Part shown: positions 38,590-45,127 of the stretch, piece after piece
Layout of the letters: every line of letters starts with the position of its first letter
Position numbering within the stretch: the stretch's first letter is position 1
NCBI GenBank assembly: GCA_963816685.1
Contig: CAWFMB010000028.1
Location: forward strand, 1 to 64,000
DNA length: 64,000 nt
Direction of reading: 5' to 3'
Origin: CAVYUC01 sp963816685
GTDB taxonomy: Bacteria; Bacteroidota; Bacteroidia; Bacteroidales; Prolixibacteraceae
Program-made: the position numbers and the translations under genes
Notes under the pieces: generated by a model
The model's database searches: none
The model's input: only the letters and a program-made list of their open reading frames with translations
Told to the model about the DNA's origin: nothing

Positions 38590-39561
38590 ATGAAGCAAAT
38601 TTACCTCCTGATCTTAACAGCCATACTGATAATGTTCATTAATAATCAGTCAGTTGCACAAAATATTTATAAAACGTTACGTGCAGTTCAAAGTGACAGT
38701 TTAATTCAAGCCAATGAAACAAATCCTGATTTTGTTATCCTGGATGTTCGTACTCCCGGCTCATGGAATCCGGACCATTTATATGGTTCGATAAACCGCA
38801 ATTACTATGATTCTGATTTTGATGATCAATTGAATGCTTTGCCAAAACATAAAACCTATCTCATTCATTGCCAGTCTGGAGGAAGAAGCGCCGGCACTTT
38901 TTCAAAAATGAAAAATATGAATTTTGCCGAAGTATATGAAATGAGCGGTGGCATAAATGCATGGAAAAGCACCGGGTTGTCTACCACTTCAGTGATTGAA
39001 CCAAAGCTGATGCTGGTGGCGTATGATGAAATTTCTACATCCGGTTCCGGTAATTCGGATTCCATCAAAATAACAGTGACAAACAGGGGCAATGATTTGC
39101 TTCAGTTTTCCACTGCTGCATTTAACGATATTCATGAAATTAACAGCAATTTTGATGAAACCATTGAACTGGAAGGCGCAGAAGATTACACCTTTTCGGT
39201 AGTTCATTCCCCTGTTTACTCCGAAAATGATTCCACTGCAATTGAACTGGCAAGTAATGGCGGAAACCTTGATTTCAGCGTTGTCTTTAAACACGGAATA
39301 ATTCAACGCCTGGAAAATCAACAAACCACTGAATTTTTTATTTACCCCAATCCTGCAAATCAATTCTTCCATATAAACAACTACAACGGAATAGTTCCGG
39401 ATGCAGTTACAATTCTGAATATGAATGGACAGGTTGTATCGCATAGTTCGGGTTTATCCTCACCAAACCTATCGGTCTCCAATTTAATTAATGGGGTTTA
39501 TTTTTTGAAAATTGAAACTGAAGGAAAAACAGTTTCCGGCAAACTGATTGTGAAACACTGA
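38590..39561 (+). CDS. Secreted rhodanese-domain protein with type IX sorting domain
   Basis: A 323-residue protein with a signal peptide (1-23, ending QSVAQ). A rhodanese domain (about 25-132) contains FVILDVRTPGSWNPDHLYGS, the active-site loop HCQSGGRSAG with catalytic C94, and the closing MSGGINAWKSTG. An immunoglobulin-like linker (about 135-240; SIKITVTNRGNDLLQFS) follows, then a T9SS sorting domain (about 250-323; FFIYPNPANQFFHI; GVYFLKIETEGKTVSG). It is exported across the outer membrane, an uncommon place for a sulfurtransferase. Thiosulfate or polysulfide handling outside the cell is possible. It is divergent from fucI and not obviously part of the polysaccharide locus. Confidence 0.88.
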   Translation: MKQIYLLILTAILIMFINNQSVAQNIYKTLRAVQSDSLIQANETNPDFVILDVRTPGSWNPDHLYGSINRNYYDSDFDDQLNALPKHKTYLIHCQSGGRSAGTFSKMKNMNFAEVYEMSGGINAWKSTGLSTTSVIEPKLMLVAYDEISTSGSGNSDSIKITVTNRGNDLLQFSTAAFNDIHEINSNFDETIELEGAEDYTFSVVHSPVYSENDSTAIELASNGGNLDFSVVFKHGIIQRLENQQTTEFFIYPNPANQFFHINNYNGIVPDAVTILNMNGQVVSHSSGLSSPNLSVSNLINGVYFLKIETEGKTVSGKLIVKH

Positions 39562-39818
39562 AGTAGTCAGCAAACAGCTAATTTCATCCTTGTTCCCGCA
39601 TTTGAAATGTCTTTAATAATTTTGCCAAATGATGTGGTTATTTAACTGAATCGGATTTAAGTAGGTTGAAAATCACCACCCCGACGGGAATTATTTATTT
39701 GCCTGTCAACAATCCGGTGATTTGAAAATTGCCGCACCTTTCTGTGATTTCATACTACCAATTCCATAAATGGTTTTAAGAGGGTCCACCGCTATATCAG
39801 AGACAGGGTTTATTGGGA

Positions 39819-39910
39819 CTTTCTTCGCAGTAAATTCGCATTAAATTCGCAGTTCATTCGCGAAATCGCGAATGAACTGCGAAGAAACTGCGAATTTAAT
39901 GCGAAGAAAG
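39819..39910. repeat. Large imperfect inverted repeat (44-bp arms) built from GCGAA/TTCGC words
   Basis: Arms 39819-39862 and 39867-39910 are near reverse complements around AAAT, with a perfect 16-bp inner stem. Each arm is itself made of repeats of TTCGCA(G/T)T.AATTCGC, so alternative foldings exist. There is no T-run. It occupies the gap 39562-40035, which otherwise holds no gene. Confidence 0.75.
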
Positions 39911-39963
39911 ACCGAATTTAAACCGGAGAGAGTATAAGGAAAAACCGTTCATTGCATATTTTA

Positions 39964-39996
39964 ACTCATCCAATGACTTTGAGTCATCGGATGAGT
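39964..39996. repeat. 15-bp hairpin at the left edge of the RAYT-CRISPR block
   Basis: ACTCATCCAATGACT-TTG-AGTCATCGGATGAGT, one wobble mismatch. Its right arm GAGTCATCGGAT recurs as GAGTCATCCGAT in a matching hairpin at 45062-45086, just beyond the second transposase. It lies 40 bp past the end of the first RAYT gene and could also act as its terminator. Confidence 0.6.
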
Positions 39997-40413
39997 TTCA
40001 TCAACTATCTCAATTTCAAATCGGATGAGTTTCATTCAAAGGTTAATGAAATAATCTTTTGCCACTGTTTTATTCACCAAACTCCCGTTTCTCAAGTCGG
40101 CATAATCTCTGGCTGAAGAAAATTCCCAATCGGTTGCCTTTTTCACCAAACCGGCTTTCACAGGATTTTGGTGGATATAATGAAAACACATTTCCGAATA
40201 CTTTTTCTCAGGATCGATGATGTTGATTTGCGTTCCGGAACTTGTATTAAAAAATGATGGTGTAATTCCATCGGAACAGGTTATGCATTCGGCTTTTGTA
40301 TTTTTTCTGAATAGTGCGCCTGTTCGTTTTTGTTGTTTGTTAATTGCATTTGTATAAGACCGCAGCATAATTCCAATAGAACTGTTAAAAGTGCGCCGAC
40401 GGGAATTAATATC

Positions 40414-40446
40414 AGCGAGGGCTTCGCTTTGAGCGAAACCCTCGCT
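40414..40446. repeat. 33-bp REP-like palindrome inside RAYT copy 1
   Basis: AGCGAGGGCTTCGC, a 5-nt loop, then GCGAAACCCTCGCT. In the transposase frame it encodes SEGFAQSEALA. Confidence 0.85.
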
Positions 40447-40633
40447 ATCAAGAGGCAAATCCTCATAATTCACCAGTGCCATCAAATGAAAATGATTGGG
40501 CATCAGGCACCAGGCAAGAATATCGGTATAAGGCAAAATAAAAATTTTAATTTTCCGCAAAAAGAATAAATAATTCTCCCTTCCAAAAAATATCTTCTGT
40601 CTGTTGTTGCCCTGGTTGTAAATGTAAACGACT

Positions 40634-40666
40634 AGCGAGGGCTTCGCTTCAAGCGAAACCCTCGCT
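40634..40666. repeat. 33-bp REP-like palindrome between RAYT copy 1 and the array
   Basis: Same palindrome with loop TTCAA. It forms the 5' end of the RAYT frame and lies 21 bp from the first CRISPR repeat. Confidence 0.85.
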
Positions 40667-40687
40667 ATCAAAGGCAAAATCGCATGC

Positions 40688-42800
40688 GTTGTGAATTGCT
40701 TTCAAATTGTATTTTATCAATCTTTGACACAGCACAATGTGTTCAGGTATCTTACCGCGCGGTGTTGTGAATTGCTTTCAAATTGTATTTTATCGATCTT
40801 TGACACAGCATCCGGCGAGTGCCCCGGCTCAATCAATCAGTTGTGAATTGCTTTCAAATTGTATTTTATCGATCTTTGACACAGCGTATCCGGTTGAATA
40901 TATTGAAGAATTGTTGTTGTGAATTGCTTTCAAATTGTATTTTATCGATCTTTGACACAGCTACCAACTCGCAGTATCACATTATCATACCGTGTTGTGA
41001 ATTGCTTTCAAATTGTATTTTATCGATCTTTGACACAGCTAACTGATTGCAGAACTCGAAGATACAGCTTGTTGTGAATTGCTTTCAAATTGTATTTTAT
41101 CGATCTTTGACACAGCTAGCTGACATGCAGAACTCGAAGATCAAGCTTGTTGTGAATTGCTTTCAAATTGTATTTTATCGATCTTTGACACAGCATAACT
41201 GATATCATCGCTAGTACGCTAGTTCGTTGTGAATTGCTTTCAAATTGTATTTTATCGATCTTTGACACAGCTTATTGTATTACAGCAATATGTTCTAGTG
41301 TGTTGTGAATTGCTTTCAAATTGTATTTTATCGATCTTTGACACAGCATAAAGCATCAGTCGAAACCACTGCCAATTTGTTGTGAATTGCTTTCAAATTG
41401 TATTTTATCGATCTTTGACACAGCTACATCATTGATACCGTGTCGTGCTATATCTGTTGTGAATTGCTTTCAAATTGTATTTTATCGATCTTTGACACAG
41501 CAGATACTCCGAATCATAACGTGAATCATGTAGTTGTGAATTGCTTTCAAATTGTATTTTATCGATCTTTGACACAGCAAGCTGGCCGCAATCTGAAGTC
41601 GCCAGAGTGTTGTGAATTGCTTTCAAATTGTATTTTATCGATCTTTGACACAGCCGTATACCATCGAATATCGCATGTACGTATGCTGTTGTGAATTGCT
41701 TTCAAATTGTATTTTATCGATCTTTGACACAGCTATGCATTTAAAACCTGCAATTAGCTAACGGGTTGTGAATTGCTTTCAAATTGTATTTTATCGATCT
41801 TTGACACAGCTAATTGCATAGCTGCATGAACTCTTAGCAGTTGTGAATTGCTTTCAAATTGTATTTTATCGATCTTTGACACAGCTCAATCCTACGTATG
41901 AAACGTATACCTGCGGTTGTGAATTGCTTTCAAATTGTATTTTATCGATCTTTGACACAGCCTTACATGATGTAAATCAGTTGTACATGATTGTTGTGAA
42001 TTGCTTTCAAATTGTATTTTATCGATCTTTGACACAGCACTATCCATAGCTGATATGCTGCCATATCAGTTGTGAATTGCTTTCAAATTGTATTTTATCG
42101 ATCTTTGACACAGCTTAAACTATCAAGAACATTTATTACTACGTTGTGAATTGCTTTCAAATTGTATTTTATCGATCTTTGACACAGCTTGTACATTCAA
42201 GTATACTGATTACTATCTGTTGTGAATTGCTTTCAAATTGTATTTTATCGATCTTTGACACAGCTACAATATTATCAAGCATGATGCTAACATGGTTGTG
42301 AATTGCTTTCAAATTGTATTTTATCGATCTTTGACACAGCTAATCGTAAACGATCATGTTACATCGATCTGTTGTGAATTGCTTTCAAATTGTATTTTAT
42401 CGATCTTTGACACAGCTATCATGAATGCTGACTATTCACGATACTGGTTGTGAATTGCTTTCAAATTGTATTTTATCGATCTTTGACACAGCTATGCAAT
42501 GTCAATGTCAGCTATACATGCATGTTGTGAATTGCTTTCAAATTGTATTTTATCGATCTTTGACACAGCTGCTAATTCTGTGAACAGTTGCATGTAATTA
42601 GTTGTGAATTGCTTTCAAATTGTATTTTATCGATCTTTGACACAGCACATGTGCAATTGACTGACATTTGCATCATAGTTGTGAATTGCTTTCAAATTGT
42701 ATTTTATCGATCTTTGACACAGCATGCAATTGATAATGCACTATTAGCTAATATGTTGTGAATTGCTTTCAAATTGTATTTTATCGATCTTTGACACAGC
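40688..42800 (+). CRISPR. Type II-C CRISPR array, 28 repeats of 46 bp, 27 spacers of 28-33 bp
   Basis: The repeat reads GTTGTGAATTGCTTTCAAAT then TGTATTTTATCGATCTTTGA then CACAGC. All copies read identical except the first (40688-40733), which has A instead of G at 40719; this marks 40688 as the old (trailer) end, so acquisition is inferred at the 42800 end nearest cas2 and cas1. Given the crRNA orientation expected for GTTGTG-type repeats (spacer followed by GTTGTG), and the tracrRNA anti-repeat found at 49848, crRNAs are read on the plus strand, opposite to the cas genes. Each repeat holds TTG (bases 9-11) and GATCTTTG (bases 32-39), 20 bp apart, close to a Bacteroidota promoter, so each unit may start its own crRNA at the repeat-spacer junction. 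Most spacers are 30 or 31 bp. Confidence 0.98.
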
Positions 42801-42874
42801 ATTCCTTGGTTAAATCACTGGATAAAAATGTTTTAGATTATAAAACAGGATTAAAAAATGAATGCTGGGGAACT

Positions 42875-42904
42875 GTCTGGCATTATAAAACCAGGCGGTT
42901 TTTT
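42875..42904 (+). terminator. Terminator downstream of the array on the plus strand
   Basis: GTCTGG (42875-42880) pairs with CCAGGC (42891-42896), followed by GGTTTTTT. It lies 75 bp beyond the last repeat, in the direction in which crRNAs are inferred to be read, and supports plus-strand transcription of the array. The same 156-bp stretch (42801-42956) would also serve as the leader for spacer insertion. Confidence 0.6.
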
Positions 42905-42920
42905 CGTTCATCAATGCATT

Positions 42921-42953
42921 AGCGAGGGTTTCGCTTGAAGCGAAGCCCTCGCT
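42921..42953. repeat. 33-bp REP-like palindrome between array and cas2
   Basis: AGCGAGGGTTTCGC-TTGAA-GCGAAGCCCTCGCT. It ends 3 bp before the cas2 stop codon and could also form an RNA hairpin at the 3' end of the cas mRNA. Confidence 0.85.
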
Positions 42954-42956
42954 TGC

Positions 42957-43295
42957 TTAAAATAATTCCAATTGTTGCGGGGTTTCGGGACGATCTGTTT
43001 CCGCCTCTCCCCTGAAAAATTCCATCATTCCAAATTGTTTATCAGTTAGGGTAAAAATTATGATTTCCCCTCTGGGTGGTAAAAACGATTTTACACGGTT
43101 GATGTGTACTTCAGCATTTTCCCGACTGTTACAATGCCGGGTATAAATGGAAAATTGCAACATGGTGAAACCATCTTTTTGCAGATTTTTGCGAAACCTG
43201 GTGTAGTTGCGTTTATCTTTTTTAGTATCCGTAGGTAAATCAAAAAATACAAAAACCCACACTATACGGTATTGATTTAATCGTGATAATTCCAT
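42957..43295 (-). CDS. cas2: CRISPR-associated endonuclease Cas2
   Basis: A 112-residue protein with the ferredoxin-like Cas2 start YRIVWVFVFFDLPTDTKKDK (conserved Asp in FFDLPT), then FRKNLQKDGFTMLQFSIYTR and the end IIIFTLTDKQFGMMEFFRG. It dimerises and bridges two Cas1 dimers during spacer integration. The length and sequence fit type II Cas2. It lies 51 bp downstream of cas1, with a 33-bp REP-like palindrome in the gap, and next to the array leader. Confidence 0.95.
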   Translation of the reverse strand: MELSRLNQYRIVWVFVFFDLPTDTKKDKRNYTRFRKNLQKDGFTMLQFSIYTRHCNSRENAEVHINRVKSFLPPRGEIIIFTLTDKQFGMMEFFRGEAETDRPETPQQLELF

Positions 43296-43306
43296 GTAAT
43301 CATTTT

Positions 43307-43339
43307 AGCGAGGGCTTCGCTTTGAGCGAAACCCTCGCT
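43307..43339. repeat. 33-bp REP-like palindrome between cas1 and cas2
   Basis: AGCGAGGGCTTCGC-TTTGA-GCGAAACCCTCGCT, the same sequence as inside RAYT copy 1. It lies 11 bp from the cas2 start codon and 7 bp from the cas1 stop codon, so it could influence cas2 translation. Confidence 0.85.
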
Positions 43340-43346
43340 TAAACAT

Positions 43347-44333
43347 TCAACTTAATTCAGGAAAAACCAACTTTCGCGATTCTCCTTCAAAGCATTGCAT
43401 CAGCGATGCTGTGGTTCGTTGCATTCCAACCATCAACGGGCTGGTTTGTCCGCCAATTTTTACATCCATCACCGGAATTTGCAATAACTTTCTTTTTAAT
43501 GCCGGTGTTAGCGGATCGATCTCCTGATTCTGTTCCACTATTTTTAAAACCAGTTCATCCACAAGCGGACGATAAGGTTCCATCAGGTCGTCTGCCAGAC
43601 AATACGGATTATATTTATTCCGGTGATGAATACCTATGGCAGTTAGTAATCCGCTGGCCACAAGCGAACGCGCCACTACTCCGCGCAAAATAGCATATCC
43701 ATAATTCAGTAAATTATTTGGCGGTTCGCCAAAACGGTGCCTTTTAAATGAATTACTGCGCACGTCCCGGGGTAACTTAGATTCATATTGAGACTCAAAT
43801 TCCAAAGTTTCATTGTCAAAAATTACTTTCCAATAATAAGAAGCAGCCCTGCCTTCACAGTTTTCTGTATCGCCGCTTTTTACCATTCCACTCAGGTAAA
43901 TTAGCCGTGCAGCATCCAGTTGCAGTTTTTCCAAAAGGGCTGCCTGATTGGATATTTTGGAAATTACCGTTTGCTGCCAGAGGTTCTTTTTTAACGGAAC
44001 TGATGCTTCAAATTGAAACCGCAGTTTCTCTGTATAAGCATGATGTACGGCAAAAGGAAGCATTAATGAAAATGGCATATGTTTAAAGTCGCAGTTAATT
44101 ACCACTGCATTGTTTTCTGAAAAAGCAGCCAGTAATCCTTGCGTTACTGTAATTTGCTGATTATCCAAAACAACCACGCCGATATCTTCAATGGGAATTG
44201 TTGTCACAGCTTTTGTTTTCATTCCCTGAGGTATTTTTTCATTTTTTTCAACTTCCGGTATTTTTATAATCAATTGATCATTTTTGTAACTCAGGTAAGC
44301 CGGATTTCCGAAATAGAGGGTACGTTTTATCAT
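43347..44333 (-). CDS. cas1: CRISPR-associated integrase Cas1, type II
   Basis: A 328-residue protein when started at the ATG at 44333 (MIKRTLYFGNPAYLS), the usual type II start; a TTG six codons upstream was rejected. The N-terminal beta domain (1-85) is followed by the helical catalytic domain: E160 in ENCEGRAASYYW, the conserved FKRHRFGEPPNNLLNYGYAI, the catalytic His in AIGIHHRNKYN and Asp in LADDLMEPYRPLVDE. It integrates protospacers at the leader-proximal repeat together with Cas2. No cas4 or csn2 is present, which defines subtype II-C. A RAYT gene, not cas9, is its immediate upstream neighbour. Confidence 0.96.
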   Translation of the reverse strand: MIKRTLYFGNPAYLSYKNDQLIIKIPEVEKNEKIPQGMKTKAVTTIPIEDIGVVVLDNQQITVTQGLLAAFSENNAVVINCDFKHMPFSLMLPFAVHHAYTEKLRFQFEASVPLKKNLWQQTVISKISNQAALLEKLQLDAARLIYLSGMVKSGDTENCEGRAASYYWKVIFDNETLEFESQYESKLPRDVRSNSFKRHRFGEPPNNLLNYGYAILRGVVARSLVASGLLTAIGIHHRNKYNPYCLADDLMEPYRPLVDELVLKIVEQNQEIDPLTPALKRKLLQIPVMDVKIGGQTSPLMVGMQRTTASLMQCFEGESRKLVFPELS

Positions 44334-44356
44334 AATGGTTTGATTAAGCAATTTAC

Positions 44357-44389
44357 CGTGAGGGTTTCGCTTTGAGCGTAGCCCTCGCT
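44357..44389. repeat. Diverged 33-bp REP-like palindrome between RAYT copy 2 and cas1
   Basis: CGTGAGGGTTTCGC-TTTGA-GCGTAGCCCTCGCT: two mismatched positions relative to the other copies, and the stem is weakened at its ends. Confidence 0.75.
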
Positions 44390-44392
44390 TTT

Positions 44393-44962
44393 TTAATCAA
44401 ATTTTAAATCAATAATATACTGTTGTGCCACTGTTTTATTCACCAATTTCCCAATTCTTAATCCCGCATAATCACGAGCTGAAGAAAATTCCCAGTCGGT
44501 CGCTTTTTTCACCAAACCGGCTTTTACAGGATTTTGGTGGATATAATGAAAACACATTTCCGGATACTGCTTCTCCGGATCGATAATGTTGATTTGCGTT
44601 CCGGAACTGGTATTAAAAAATGAGGGTGTAATTCCATCGGAACAGGTTATGCATTCGGCTTTTGTATTTTTTCTGAATAGTGCGCCTGTTCGTTTTTGTT
44701 GTTTGTTAATTGCATTTGTATAAGACCGCAGCATTATTCCAATGGAACTGTTAAAAGTACGCCGACGGGAATTAATATCAGCGAGGGCTTCGCTTTGAGC
44801 GAAACCCTCGCTATCAAGAGGCAAATCCTCATAATTCACCAACACCATAAAATGAAAATGATTGGGCATCAGGCACCAGGAAAGAATATCTGCATAGGGT
44901 AAAATATAAATTCTAATTTTTCGCAAAAAGAAAAGATAATTTTCCCTATCAAAAAATATCAT
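44393..44962 (-). mobile_element. REP-associated tyrosine transposase (RAYT, Y1/HUH), copy 2
   Basis: From the ATG at 44962 the frame gives 189 residues, starting MIFFDRENYLFF. The same frame continues upstream without ATG (GHIYHIYNQGNNRQ, to a stop near 45053), so the conserved first strand of the RAYT fold is present in DNA but lacks a normal start codon. HUH motif CLMPNHFHFMVLV; Tyr segment MLRSYTNAINKQQKRTGALF; C-terminus YIHQNPVKAGLV. It carries the same in-frame 33-bp palindrome (44780-44812) as copy 1 and is nearly identical to it in DNA and orientation. It separates cas9 from cas1, an unusual position. Activity is doubtful because of the start region. Confidence 0.87.
44780..44812. 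repeat. 33-bp REP-like palindrome inside RAYT copy 2
   Basis: Identical to 40414-40446 and at the same codon position; it encodes SEGFAQSEALA. Confidence 0.85.
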
Positions 44963-45061
44963 CTGTCGGTTGTTACCCTGGTTGTAAATGTGATAAATAT
45001 GACCTTTTTCAAATTGAATAATTGATTGTTTTTTGCAGTCTCCACTTATCGGATGTTATTC

Positions 45062-45086
45062 ATCGGATAACTCAGAGTCATCCGAT
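45062..45086. repeat. 12-bp hairpin at the right edge of the RAYT-CRISPR block
   Basis: ATCGGATAACTC-A-GAGTCATCCGAT with one mismatch, preceded by another TATCGGATG at 45048-45056. It is related to the hairpin at 39964-39996. It lies between RAYT copy 2 and the cas9 stop, and may also end cas9 transcription. Confidence 0.6.
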
Positions 45087-45127
45087 AAATTGTTTAAAAC
45101 GAGAATATCTGGTAAGTTCCAGTTCAA

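Larger units (their letters stand above)
40036..40677 (-). mobile_element. REP-associated tyrosine transposase (RAYT, Y1/HUH), copy 1
   Basis: The transposase frame shows YIYNQGNNRQKIFFGRENY, the HUH metal motif in CLMPNHFHLMALV, the catalytic Tyr segment MLRSYTNAINKQQKRTGALF, and the C-terminal FHYIHQNPVKAGLV and WEFSSARDY typical of RAYTs. The enzyme nicks and transfers palindromic REP-type DNA. Two peculiarities are visible. A 33-bp palindrome (40414-40446) lies inside the frame and adds 11 codons without breaking it. The 5' end is formed by a second palindrome (40634-40666), so no ATG precedes the conserved start and only a TTG (40677) opens the frame. It may therefore be inactive. It is adjacent to the CRISPR array and nearly identical to the copy at 44393. 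Confidence 0.88.

Noticed and set aside
41429..41626. Minus-strand frame in the array
   Set aside because: Also a translation of repeats and spacers.
40737..42049. Several plus-strand open frames across the CRISPR array with repeated peptides such as NCFQIVFYRSLTQ
   Set aside because: They are translations of the 46-bp repeat and spacers; no start region or conservation supports a protein.
44334..44351. TTG start for cas1 six codons upstream
   Set aside because: The ATG at 44333 gives the standard Cas1 opening MIKRTLYFGNPAYLS.
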